Made by a program: the position numbers and the translations under genes
The notes under the pieces: generated by a model
The model's database searches: none
Seen by the model: only the letters and a program-made list of their open reading frames with translations
Told to the model about the DNA's origin: nothing
Assembly: GCA_902774995.1 (NCBI GenBank)
Contig: CACYKR010000011.1
Location: 1-37,207 of the forward strand
DNA from: an uncultured Bacteroidales bacterium
GTDB taxonomy: Bacteria; Bacteroidota; Bacteroidia; Bacteroidales; Paludibacteraceae
Direction of reading: 5' to 3'
Length of the DNA stretch: 37,207 nucleotides
Shown here: one piece after another, positions 9,000 to 16,747 of the stretch
Layout: the number at the start of each line of letters is the position of its first letter
Numbering within the stretch: the first letter of the stretch is position 1

Positions 9000-11378
9000 T
9001 TAACGGACGGGTTGTCCCAGGAGGTTATAGCGTACGCCGTCACGGAGGATGAGCACTTGTCCGTTCTCTATCACTTTGCGTGTCTTGGGTTCCGGGGTCT
9101 TGGTCTGCCGAACAGCTTCCACATCCGTCTGGGTGCAAGTGTAGGCAGTGGTGTAGTTGCTATAGGCTGCCCCTGTTCCCTGCCAGAGGACAGTGATCTT
9201 ATCCAGATAAACCGCACCGTTATTGGAGCGGAAACCGATATACTCGTAGTTGCCGTTTATTTCCAATGTAGTACTGCCCATTGCGAGGGAGCCCAGTTTG
9301 GTTCCTTTGTTATCCCCATACAAATCCGAAGCGGCCGTATAGGCGGTATTCTTGCCATAGATATCCAGTACGCGGTCTGCTGTCGTATTGGTATTCCAAG
9401 CGACTACCACTTTGGACAATGTTCCTCCCGAAGCGGTTGTCACTATACCGGAAGTGCTGTTTTTGCTCCGCAGCTGAATAGCATCGTTTCCTCCTGCGCT
9501 ATGTCCGGCATAGACGGCATCCGAAGAAGCCTGCTTACCGCTCCAAACAGCATAGTTTGTTCCGCTTACTCCCGTAGTAGCCAGTGTCAGTTCGTCCTCC
9601 ACAGCCGGTTTGGCGTTTTCGTTTTTCTCCGCAAAGACGGCATAGAAAGTCGCTCCTTCTGCTACTGCGTCTCCTGCCGCAGCGAGAGTCGGCGCGGTGG
9701 TGGCAGAAGCGTAATCTTTTGTCTTGGTCCATCCTACGAATTCCTTGCATTCGCAGGCAGGCGCCGCAGGCATGACGAGCTTTCCTGTCGATTGGGTGGT
9801 TGCCCATTGGGTGCCGTTGGACATGAAAGTGACGTCAAACGGATCTACGGGTATCACCGGCTCCTCGATATAAGTGAGGGTGATGAGTTGGTTGGATTCC
9901 TTGATATTCTTCAGGGGCTTGCCGGTAATCAGTGTTTTGGACGTTACGTTAGCGGATCCGGGATAGGGGTTCTTCGGTCCGTCATAGACATAAGCTGTAT
10001 GGGAAGAGTTTTGATACGTACCAATCTTTGTTCCGCTTGCGCTGACCAGGGTATAGAGGGGGCTGCCGGAAGTACCGTCGTTATTCGGCGCGTTGTTCGC
10101 CCATGCGGTAGCGTTGTAACTGACTTTCCAGATGAGCATGCCATGGGAAGGCAGTCCTTCGTCCCAACCCTGGAGCTGGCGGTTCTCAATGTAATAGCAG
10201 ACGCCGGTAGCTGTAGCGCCCTGCTGTTTGCCGGAGGCGTTGATCTGATACGCCTGATAGTTCTCCGTGCCGTTGGCATAGAGGGTGAGGTTCTGTCCGT
10301 CGGAGCCCAAGTTGAGCGGGGTGTGCCATCCGAAGAAATACTTCTCCCACGGGCTGTAGTTCGGGGGGCAGTGGCCGTTTCCGTTGTACGCACCTCCGTC
10401 CATGACATCCCAGTCGTTGGGCGTGAGGGCATTCTGGTAGTTACTGCCATAATTGGTTTCATAGAAGTCGGGCAGTCCCATGACGTGGCCGAACTCATGG
10501 CAGAGGGTGCCGATGCCGCAGAGCACATCGTTGTAAGAATTCAGTTCGTTGGACATAGCGTAGTTATCCAGATAGACGCCGTCGAGTCTGGTCTGGGACT
10601 TCGAATAAGCGGTGCTTTCGGAATACTGCGTGACGAGTTCCTGAATGCTCCAGTTGTGGGGCCAGATGGTATTCTCGTCACCTCCGTCGGCTTCGCCGTA
10701 GCCGGCATAGACGACATAGACGAAGTCCACTTTACCGTCCTTGTCGGAGTCGTAGTCCGCGAAGTTGAGAGAGGAGTATTGCTGGTTCGCGAGGATACAC
10801 GCCTCAATGACCGCATCGGTAGCGAACTCGTCCTCGGAATTGTCGCCGTAGCCCACGTTGTTGCCATAATAGGAATAGGACTTGCTGAGTTTGACGGGTC
10901 CGAAGACATCGAACTGGGGCGAGTAAGCTCCGTTGGATTGCGATTTGAAATACTCCCGCGCAGAAGGATAGCCGTTATTGACGGTACAGTTCTCTGCATT
11001 AAAAAGCTCGTTGAAGGTAGCCAGGGTATGGCCGGAAGCCATGCTTCTGTTGGAGAAGTTCACCAAGATAACCACTCCCTTGGGCGCGAGGTTCGGCGTC
11101 TTGCCGAATTCTTTGGGTGCGCGGCGTGCTTTTGCTCGTCTTGCCTGCACTTTCGCCGGGGCAGGTGTCTCTCCGACCACCTCATACATCCCGTTTACTT
11201 CTCTCACCTGCTGACCGTCTCGGTTAACGAGGTAGTGGTAATACTCATCTCCCAGGAGCTGCACCTCGACGGTGGAGCCGTCAGCCTGGGTTCTTGTCTG
11301 CCATCCGCGTCTCGCGGGTACAGCGTTCGCGGCGAGCACAGCGCCGCACAGCATTGCTACTGCAACAATTTTCCTCAT
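9000..11378 (-). CDS. Secreted M6-family metalloprotease with InlB-like repeat and C-terminal tail
   Basis: This 792-residue protein has a signal peptide (about 1-19) and then a propeptide-like segment ('GDEYYHYLVNRDG'). The M6 catalytic domain runs from about 100 to 500. The zinc motif HEFGHVMGLPD begins at His294 and fits HExxHxxGxxD, and upstream lies the family hallmark DSDKDGKVDFVYV...GEADGG, a likely calcium-binding and structural region. Residues of about 509-585 form an InlB B-type repeat ('EFVGWTKTKDY', 'ATFYAVF'), followed by a beta-sandwich region. The last residues (VIENGQVLILRDGVRYNLLGQPVR) match the sorting-like tail shared by five proteins here. It is the second gene of the operon, 33 bp after another M6 gene, with an (ATCAAA)n leader directly before its ATG. 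An extracellular endopeptidase role is expected from the family; the substrate is unknown. Confidence 0.9.
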   Translation of the reverse strand: MRKIVAVAMLCGAVLAANAVPARRGWQTRTQADGSTVEVQLLGDEYYHYLVNRDGQQVREVNGMYEVVGETPAPAKVQARRAKARRAPKEFGKTPNLAPKGVVILVNFSNRSMASGHTLATFNELFNAENCTVNNGYPSAREYFKSQSNGAYSPQFDVFGPVKLSKSYSYYGNNVGYGDNSEDEFATDAVIEACILANQQYSSLNFADYDSDKDGKVDFVYVVYAGYGEADGGDENTIWPHNWSIQELVTQYSESTAYSKSQTRLDGVYLDNYAMSNELNSYNDVLCGIGTLCHEFGHVMGLPDFYETNYGSNYQNALTPNDWDVMDGGAYNGNGHCPPNYSPWEKYFFGWHTPLNLGSDGQNLTLYANGTENYQAYQINASGKQQGATATGVCYYIENRQLQGWDEGLPSHGMLIWKVSYNATAWANNAPNNDGTSGSPLYTLVSASGTKIGTYQNSSHTAYVYDGPKNPYPGSANVTSKTLITGKPLKNIKESNQLITLTYIEEPVIPVDPFDVTFMSNGTQWATTQSTGKLVMPAAPACECKEFVGWTKTKDYASATTAPTLAAAGDAVAEGATFYAVFAEKNENAKPAVEDELTLATTGVSGTNYAVWSGKQASSDAVYAGHSAGGNDAIQLRSKNSTSGIVTTASGGTLSKVVVAWNTNTTADRVLDIYGKNTAYTAASDLYGDNKGTKLGSLAMGSTTLEINGNYEYIGFRSNNGAVYLDKITVLWQGTGAAYSNYTTAYTCTQTDVEAVRQTKTPEPKTRKVIENGQVLILRDGVRYNLLGQPVR

Positions 11379-11411
11379 GATTTTGATTTTGATTTTGATA
11401 TTTACTTACAT

Positions 11412-13049
11412 TTACTGTATTTCTATGCCTTGGGCGTTGAAGCGTTTATTGCCACGGAGGATAAGGAGTTGTCCGTTCTCCAGGAGTTTGCGTCCCTTGG
11501 CACGAGTGTCTTTCAGGAAGAGTTGTTCTACGGCTGTCGGGTCATCGGGTGCGCCGCCGTTAAACTTGAAGGTGACGATGCCGTTTTTCTCCGTGATGTC
11601 CGTCAAAGCGCAACCGTCGAAGGGCGTAAATGTCTGCACGCCGGCAGAGCCGGGGAAGGGGTTGTCGTCATCGGTGATATATCCGCCTGCCCCGTCTCCT
11701 ACATTCACCACCCCCGGCATAGCACCTATCGTGCCACCGTTGGCACTCAGGACAGTGAGCAGGGGTGCATCGGCTGTGATGTTGACGGTATTGGCATTCC
11801 ATCGGGACTGGTTGTACTGCACTTTCCAGACCAGCATACCGTGCCCCGGAATATAAGCATCCCATCCTTGCTGCTGACGGTTCTCGATATAATAAACGGT
11901 ATGGGTATCGGAATAGGGCAGGAGCGTTGCGCCTCCGGTGATCTGGTAAGCATCGTCATAGGCGGTAGTGAGGGCGACGTCCTGCCGGCTCTCCGCCGCC
12001 AGGATTTCCGGCGTAGCCCATCCCATCCAGTACTTGTCATAGACGGAGTAGTTAGGCGGGGTGAGACCCTCGTTGCAATAGGTACCCTGGTCCATCACCG
12101 ACCATGCGTTGGGAGTAAGGCAATATTCGTAGTTGTGCTTGTAGTAGATATCATAATAATCGGGCAGCCCGAGCACATGACCGAACTCATGGCAGATTGT
12201 GCCAATGCCGGTGCGGTTGTCTGTAAAACCGTTTATCTCCCCCGAGCAGGCGTAGCTATAGAGCCATTTGCCGTCCAATTGGAGCTTATGGTAAGGCATG
12301 TTAGAGTTATGAGGCCAGACGGTTTCAGGCGCACCGCCGTCCGCCTCTCCCATGCCGGAGAAAAGCACATAGACGAAATCCACCACTCCGTCGTTATTAT
12401 TGTCATAACGGGAGAAATCCGCGATCTCGTCCGCCGCCTTGCAGGCATCGACCGCCAGTTGCGGTTTGTTGGCGTCCGTACCGTCCCCGCCTGTATTTTT
12501 ACCGTAATACGCAACCGGTTGGGGCAGCGTGACGGGGCCTACGACGTCGAAGACAGGCATATACTGGCTGTCCGACTGGGCGATAAAATAGTCGCGTGCG
12601 GAGCCGGTAGCGGTATAGGTTCTGCCGCCATAAGTATAGGAGTAGTCATAGCCGGAGAGGTTCATCATACTATCTATCGCCGCCTTGGTGTTCTCCGGGC
12701 GGAAAGGCACGTCGCTGAAAGCGGCGAGGATGAGCAGCCCCCGCGGGGCGAGATTGCGCGTCCCTACCCGGCGAAGGTTATCGCGGTATAGCGGGGAGGC
12801 GGCACGACGCTGCGCTATCTGCTCGGGCGCAGGCACAGGTTCATCGGAGAGGACGAGCCCCGCCTCCGTCTCGCGGACGAGGCGTCCGTCACGGGTCTGT
12901 AGATAATGGTAGTACTCATCGCCGGAGAGCTGCAGCTCCATACGCGAACCATCCGCCATAGTCCGGAGCGACCATCCTCTGCGCGCCGGCGCGGCAGAGA
13001 GGGTCAGCACCATGCTGCAGAGCAGAAGTATAGATAAAACTCTTTTCAT
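11412..13049 (-). CDS. Secreted M6-family metalloprotease
   Basis: This 545-residue protein has a signal peptide (about 1-20), a propeptide ('GDEYYHYLQTRDG'), then the M6 catalytic domain. The zinc-binding motif HEFGHVLGLPDYYD begins at His287, and the DNNNDGVVDFVYV...GEADGG block lies upstream of it. It is shorter than the downstream paralogue because no InlB-like repeat is inserted. It ends with the shared tail (KLLENGQLLILRGNKRFNAQGIEIQ). It is the first gene of a five-gene operon with a clear promoter at 13108-13139. Family members are secreted zinc endopeptidases; whether this one is self-processed or digests host protein cannot be told. Confidence 0.9.
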   Translation of the reverse strand: MKRVLSILLLCSMVLTLSAAPARRGWSLRTMADGSRMELQLSGDEYYHYLQTRDGRLVRETEAGLVLSDEPVPAPEQIAQRRAASPLYRDNLRRVGTRNLAPRGLLILAAFSDVPFRPENTKAAIDSMMNLSGYDYSYTYGGRTYTATGSARDYFIAQSDSQYMPVFDVVGPVTLPQPVAYYGKNTGGDGTDANKPQLAVDACKAADEIADFSRYDNNNDGVVDFVYVLFSGMGEADGGAPETVWPHNSNMPYHKLQLDGKWLYSYACSGEINGFTDNRTGIGTICHEFGHVLGLPDYYDIYYKHNYEYCLTPNAWSVMDQGTYCNEGLTPPNYSVYDKYWMGWATPEILAAESRQDVALTTAYDDAYQITGGATLLPYSDTHTVYYIENRQQQGWDAYIPGHGMLVWKVQYNQSRWNANTVNITADAPLLTVLSANGGTIGAMPGVVNVGDGAGGYITDDDNPFPGSAGVQTFTPFDGCALTDITEKNGIVTFKFNGGAPDDPTAVEQLFLKDTRAKGRKLLENGQLLILRGNKRFNAQGIEIQ

Positions 13050-13107
13050 ACCTATTGATTTTAAAGAAAAAACATGCTATGCGGATATGCCATCCATAAA
13101 AAGCGTG

Positions 13108-13139
13108 CAAAGATAGTGTTTTTTTTTGACTTGGGCAAA
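13108..13139 (-). promoter_or_regulatory. Promoter of the M6/S26/PqqD operon
   Basis: On the minus strand TTTG (13139-13136), a 20-bp spacer and TATCTTTG (13115-13108) match the Bacteroidetes promoter consensus exactly. The expected start is near 13101, about 50 nt before ATG 13049. It diverges from the promoter at 13303-13334. The 13050-13421 intergenic region contains these two promoters and one copy of a repeated palindromic element, and I see nothing else in it. Confidence 0.8.
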
Positions 13140-13206
13140 TTTTTTCAAAGAAAAAAGAGTCTTGAGGGCGATTTTCATAACAAATGGATGCTTTTTGACA
13201 AAAGCA

Positions 13207-13239
13207 GCCGGCATGTATGCCGACGGTTCAACAGAGAGC
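13207..13239. repeat. Copy B of the GCCGGCATGTATGCCG intergenic element
   Basis: This 33-bp element consists of a GCCGGCATGTATGCCG core followed by GGTTCAACAGAGAGC. It matches copy C (15421-15453) at 27 of 33 positions and copy A (7968-7994) at 24 of 27. It lies between divergent promoters, starting 96 bp before the -33 box of the plus-strand promoter. Confidence 0.65.
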
Positions 13240-13302
13240 CGTGGATACAAATGTGTAAAAATTGGTGTTTTTTGGAGAAAAATTGTTATTCTTCATAAAA
13301 TA

Positions 13303-13334
13303 TTTGCGTATATACGCGAAAAGTTGTATCTTTG
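13303..13334 (+). promoter_or_regulatory. Promoter of the 634-aa secreted protein gene
   Basis: TTTG (13303-13306), a 20-bp spacer and TATCTTTG (13327-13334) match the Bacteroidetes consensus. A perfect 12-bp palindrome GCGTATATACGC (13306-13317) overlaps the last base of the -33 box and continues into the spacer, a possible operator. The leader to ATG 13422 is about 80 nt and A-rich. Confidence 0.8.
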
Positions 13335-13421
13335 TGTCCGATTTTGCAAAGTAAACATAGCAAACGCTATTATACAAACCAACTTTTCGTTTAACTTAAA
13401 AACACAAAAACAACTAATTTT

Positions 13422-15326
13422 ATGAAAAAGATTTTTACTTTTTGCGCTGCCGTACTGGCAAGTGTCAGCTTGATTGCAGCAGAGCCGAACTTAGCAATCA
13501 ACACTGAGTCGCAAGGAACAGAAGACTTCGTCAAGGCTTATGAGGCAGAAGGTATTACCCTGTCTTCTACCGCTTCTTTTAGCAGCGGAGCTGTACAATT
13601 AGGAAACACCCCAAGTTCCTACGACCAGCACTATTTTGAGGTACTTGCCGGTTCTGCAGAAATTGATAGTATCAGTTTCCTGATTTCAGGTAACGGATCC
13701 AACAAAAACATTCAAGCTCCTTTATTTGGATGGGCTGAGACCGCAACAAGCAACACCGCAGACACTTATGTACTGTTAGACCCTAAGGTCGTAACAGCAA
13801 ACTCTTATGCTGCTGCACAGTGGTTTACGTACGATTTAAGCAAGGCAGAGGTAAAGTGCGCTCGTATTTATCGTACCACTAAATATGTCAGCTCTGCAAA
13901 TCCTGAGTACACAGGTTCCAGCACTGCTCTTGGTACCGGACAGACCATTAAAATTTATGGTCTCAAAGTTTGGTTGAAAGAGACCAAGACCATCGTTTCG
14001 ACGGTTGAGAGCTTAACGGCCGTTACTATTAACGACGTAGCTATCAGCGCAACTGATCTCGCCACTCTGGTATCAAACAAGTACCTTTTCCTTCAGGATG
14101 CGTATGTTACCGCTCCGGTGGTTAAGTTCACGAAGCACACCGTCATCACCTACGATGATCAATCGACCAAAGTGAAAGACGAAGTCATCGAAGTAACCTC
14201 CCAGCCAGCAACTACTACATGGGGTGCTTCTGCTACGATCAATGGTGACGCATACTATGTATATGCTCCAAAAGCTGCCAGCCGCACCGTTACCTACATG
14301 TATGGCGAGCAAGTTCTGGGTACTGAAACCGTTGCGGTTAACGGAAATCCGGCAGAATACGCTCAATATGAGACCATGCCTCTTGCAACCTTCGGCGGAT
14401 GGTACAAAGACGCTGATTTGACCCAGGCTGTAGCCAATATAGCAGCTGAGGTTATCTCTGTTGATGCTACTTACTACGCTGCTTTCGACAAGGCATTCCT
14501 CAGCGAATCGGTCAATATCGAGCAACTCGTTCTGGATTATGGCACAAACTATGATATCAAGACGGCTCTCACCGCTGCCGGTTGGGGCTTTGAAAACCTC
14601 AACAGTCTGGACTCCCTCAATGACTTGGAGAAGAAGGACAACCGCAACTATGCGTTCCTTGGTCTGAAACTGAAGACCGCAGGCGCTTATATCCAGGGTT
14701 GGATTCCTGCTGACGGCGGCGTAGTGATTAAATTCGGTAACCTCGGCAGTGATATCAAGGTAACCATAACCGGTGCTAACACCAATTTGGAGCAGACCTT
14801 CACTGCTGCAGACTTGGCAGAAACGGACAACGAGTTCCAGATTTGGGGCTTCACCGAGGAAGTATTGGTTAAGATCAGCACCGTTACCGGTAGCACCGTT
14901 GTGCTCAAACAGCTGATGCTGCTTAATGAAGGTATTCAAGAGGTTACTCTCCCTGCTCCGGGCGCATATGCTATTACCTTGAATGCCGAGAACGGAACAT
15001 TAGAGGCAGCATGGGAAGGCAAGACCGATAAGAAGGTCAATGTACCTGTTGGCGCAACCGTTACGCTGACCGCTACCCCTGCTGAGGGTTATAAGTTGGA
15101 GACCATCACCGTGAACGAAGTTGCCCTGGAAGCAGTAGAGGGTGTTTATTCCTTCACGATGCCGGCACAGGCAGCCAATGTAGTTGCTACGTTCGTTGAA
15201 GAAAGCGGTACCGGTATCACCAATACCGAGGCAGCTGTTAAGGCTGTGAAGGTTGTTCGCGAGGGCAAGCTGTTCATTGAGAAGGGCGGCGTGCTGTACA
15301 ACGCACAGGGAAACGTAGTAAAATAA
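13422..15326 (+). CDS. Secreted repeat-containing protein with C-terminal sorting-like tail
   Basis: This 634-residue protein has a signal peptide (about 1-20, 'FCAAVLASVSLIAA'). Residues ~20-180 form a beta-rich domain of unknown family. At about 286-350 there is an InlB B-type repeat ('TFGGWYKDADL', 'ATYYAAF'), and at about 516-592 a divergent InlB-like repeat ('VTLTATPAEGYKLETITVN', 'FTMPAQAANVVATF'). The end (VVREGKLFIEKGGVLYNAQGNVVK) is the tail shared with the M6 peptidases and the 2386-residue protein. No enzymatic motif was found. The gene stands alone: it has its own promoter at 13303-13334 and a strong terminator at 15389-15420. A surface-attached or secreted role is inferred. Confidence 0.85.
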   Translation: MKKIFTFCAAVLASVSLIAAEPNLAINTESQGTEDFVKAYEAEGITLSSTASFSSGAVQLGNTPSSYDQHYFEVLAGSAEIDSISFLISGNGSNKNIQAPLFGWAETATSNTADTYVLLDPKVVTANSYAAAQWFTYDLSKAEVKCARIYRTTKYVSSANPEYTGSSTALGTGQTIKIYGLKVWLKETKTIVSTVESLTAVTINDVAISATDLATLVSNKYLFLQDAYVTAPVVKFTKHTVITYDDQSTKVKDEVIEVTSQPATTTWGASATINGDAYYVYAPKAASRTVTYMYGEQVLGTETVAVNGNPAEYAQYETMPLATFGGWYKDADLTQAVANIAAEVISVDATYYAAFDKAFLSESVNIEQLVLDYGTNYDIKTALTAAGWGFENLNSLDSLNDLEKKDNRNYAFLGLKLKTAGAYIQGWIPADGGVVIKFGNLGSDIKVTITGANTNLEQTFTAADLAETDNEFQIWGFTEEVLVKISTVTGSTVVLKQLMLLNEGIQEVTLPAPGAYAITLNAENGTLEAAWEGKTDKKVNVPVGATVTLTATPAEGYKLETITVNEVALEAVEGVYSFTMPAQAANVVATFVEESGTGITNTEAAVKAVKVVREGKLFIEKGGVLYNAQGNVVK

Positions 15327-15344
15327 ATCGGTTAGAAAACCAGA

Positions 15345-15370
15345 AGTCTAGAGGTCTAGATGACTAGACG
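15345..15370. repeat. 9-bp GTCTAGANG tandem array
   Basis: About three units (GTCTAGAGG, TCTAGATG, ACTAGACG) lie between the stop codon at 15326 and the terminator hairpin. It is non-coding, and I cannot assign a function. Confidence 0.5.
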
Positions 15371-15388
15371 GACAGACCATCTCTTTCA

Positions 15389-15420
15389 CAGCTCCGCAGA
15401 AATGCGGGGCTGTTTTTTTT
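15389..15420 (+). terminator. Rho-independent terminator of the 634-aa protein gene
   Basis: CAGCTCCGCA pairs with TGCGGGGCTG (one wobble) around a GAAA loop and is followed by eight T residues. This is the clearest terminator in the window. Confidence 0.9.
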
Positions 15421-15453
15421 GCCGACATATATGCCGGCAGTTGAACAGAAAGC
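15421..15453. repeat. Copy C of the GCCGRCATRTATGCCGRC intergenic element
   Basis: GCCGACATATATGCCGGC is followed by AGTTGAACAGAAAGC. The element begins immediately after the terminator T tract and starts 84 bp before the -33 box of the mlaE promoter. That spacing is close to the 96 bp seen for copy B. Confidence 0.65.
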
Positions 15454-15504
15454 GGCACAAAATGGAGCAAAATGAGACAGATACCGTGTTTTTCGGACGA
15501 ATTA

Positions 15505-15536
15505 TTTGCATATATGCAAAATTTTTAGTACCTTTG
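15505..15536 (+). promoter_or_regulatory. Promoter of the mlaE-mlaF operon
   Basis: TTTG (15505-15508), a 20-bp spacer and TACCTTTG (15529-15536) match the consensus. The -33 box is the first half of a perfect 16-bp palindrome TTTGCATATATGCAAA (15505-15520). The leader to ATG 15666 is about 120 nt. The 15327-15665 region otherwise holds the terminator, copy C and two short tandem arrays. Confidence 0.8.
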
Positions 15537-15609
15537 CACGCTCTAAGAGGGAGCGGAAAAGAGTTTGCAGGAGAGCTTTAGGCAGATTAAAGTCTGATAC
15601 AACTCCAAG

Positions 15610-15631
15610 ATTACTCCGACATTACTCCGAT
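15610..15631. repeat. 11-bp tandem duplication (ATTACTCCGAY x2)
   Basis: ATTACTCCGAC and ATTACTCCGAT lie head to tail in the mlaE leader, 35 bp upstream of its ATG. The CTCCGAT core recurs as an 11-bp array inside the GT9 gene (24679-24700). Confidence 0.65.
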
Positions 15632-15665
15632 AAGGCATACAGAACAAGCAGAAAATCAATAGGAT

Positions 15666-16406
15666 ATGACACATATTTTACAACACATAGGGGAATACAC
15701 CTTGCTGATGGGCAAGGTACTGCGGTTGCCGGACAGACAGCGCATGTTCTGGCGGCAATACAGCCGCGAGTTGGAGAAGCAAGGTCTGCAGAGTCTGCCG
15801 ATCGTGCTGATTATCTCCGTATTCATCGGTGCTATCCTAACCATTCAGGCTAAGACGAACACCGAGAACCCGCTGCTGCCGACCTACACCGTAGGGCTGC
15901 TGACGAGGGAGACGCTGCTGTTAGAGTTCTCCAGCACGATTCTGTGTCTGATTCTCGCCGGCAAAGTAGGCTCGAACATCGCTTCGGAGATCGGTACGAT
16001 GCGCATCACGGAGCAGATAGACGCGATGGAGATCATGGGCGTGAACAGCGCCAACTATCTTATTCTGCCGAAGATCATGGCTTTCGTGACGATGATGCCG
16101 ATGTTGGTGATTATCTCCACTGCGGTAGGTCTGGTAGGCGGCTGGGCGGTAGGTGCGTTCACGGACATCATCACGGTACATGACTATCTGGTAGGCGTAC
16201 AGTACGCATTCAACCCGTATTTCGTATGGTACGGGATTATCAAGAGTCTGGTATTTGCGTTTGTAATCACCAGTATGGCGAGTTATTACGGCTATAATGT
16301 CCGCGGCGGTGCGCTGGATGTAGGACGGGCGAGCACGAATGCCGTGGTCAACAGTAACATCATGATCCTGTTTTTGGACCTTGTTTTGAGTAAGTTGCTG
16401 CTGTGA
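15666..16406 (+). CDS. mlaE: MlaE-family ABC transporter permease
   Basis: This 246-residue inner-membrane protein has the usual MlaE length and layout: an N-terminal amphipathic segment, then about five membrane segments beginning at 'LPIVLIISVFIGAILTIQ'. The family signature region 'EIGTMRITEQIDAMEIMGVNS' (split by the coupling helix) is present, as is the C-terminal 'GYNVRGGALDVGRASTNAVV'. MlaE is the permease of phospholipid transport across the envelope and works with the ATPase MlaF and an MCE protein (MlaD). The MlaF gene follows after an unusual 341-bp spacer, and no MCE gene is seen nearby. Promoter 15505-15536 drives it. Confidence 0.9.
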   Translation: MTHILQHIGEYTLLMGKVLRLPDRQRMFWRQYSRELEKQGLQSLPIVLIISVFIGAILTIQAKTNTENPLLPTYTVGLLTRETLLLEFSSTILCLILAGKVGSNIASEIGTMRITEQIDAMEIMGVNSANYLILPKIMAFVTMMPMLVIISTAVGLVGGWAVGAFTDIITVHDYLVGVQYAFNPYFVWYGIIKSLVFAFVITSMASYYGYNVRGGALDVGRASTNAVVNSNIMILFLDLVLSKLLL

Positions 16407-16472
16407 TGGGATTAAACGAAAATGCGCAGCCATTTTGGCCTATGCGGCCTTGAGCGTAAACGACTATTAATT

Positions 16473-16499
16473 CGCGTCTTTGAGCAAGCTCAATACGCG
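16473..16499. other. Hairpin 1 in the mlaE-mlaF spacer
   Basis: CGCGTCTTTGAGC pairs with GCTCAATACGCG around a two-base centre, with a small internal bulge. It lies about 70 nt after the mlaE stop. No T tract follows, so it is not a classical terminator. Possible roles are mRNA processing or stability. Confidence 0.55.
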
Positions 16500-16520
16500 C
16501 CTTACTAATCCTTTCCGCTC

Positions 16521-16544
16521 GTTGACGCCCCAATGGGCGACAAC
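16521..16544. other. Hairpin 2 in the mlaE-mlaF spacer
   Basis: GTTGACGCCC and GGGCGACAAC form a 10-bp stem with one mismatch around a CAAT loop. The 77-bp tandem repeats start 5 bp later. Together with hairpin 1 this suggests a structured RNA leader for mlaF rather than random spacer. Confidence 0.6.
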
Positions 16545-16548
16545 ATGA

Positions 16549-16742
16549 CTGCTTACAAAAATAAAAGAAAATAAGAAAAATAATAATTACAAACGACTGA
16601 GAAGAAGTAGATGGCGCCCGATTAGCTGCTTACAAAAATAAAAGAAAATAAGAAAAATAACAATTACAGACGGCTGAGAAGAAGGAGATGGCGCCCGATT
16701 AGCTGCTTACAAAAATATTATAAAAAGAAAAATAATAATTAC
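16549..16742. repeat. 77-bp tandem repeat (two full copies plus a partial third) upstream of mlaF
   Basis: Copies lie at 16549-16625 and 16626-16702, with a truncated and altered third at 16703-16742. Each unit starts CTGCTTACAAAAAT, continues with an A-rich tract ending AATAATAATTAC (AATAACAATTAC in the second copy) and ends with ATGGCGCCCGATTAG. That end is an ATG mini-reading frame of four codons plus stop (MAPD), at 16611 and 16688; the second is preceded by AAGGAG. In the third copy the A-rich tract leads instead into the mlaF ATG at 16748. The A-rich part looks like a duplicated translation-initiation leader. Confidence 0.85.
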
Positions 16743-16747
16743 TTTAG

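Noticed and set aside
8982..12791. 1269-codon open frame on the plus strand
   Set aside because: It lies antisense to two clear M6 peptidase genes; it has no signal peptide, domain or promoter and arises from the codon bias of the real genes.
16549..16742. Possible CRISPR array
   Set aside because: The 77-bp units abut directly with no variable spacers, and no cas gene is present.
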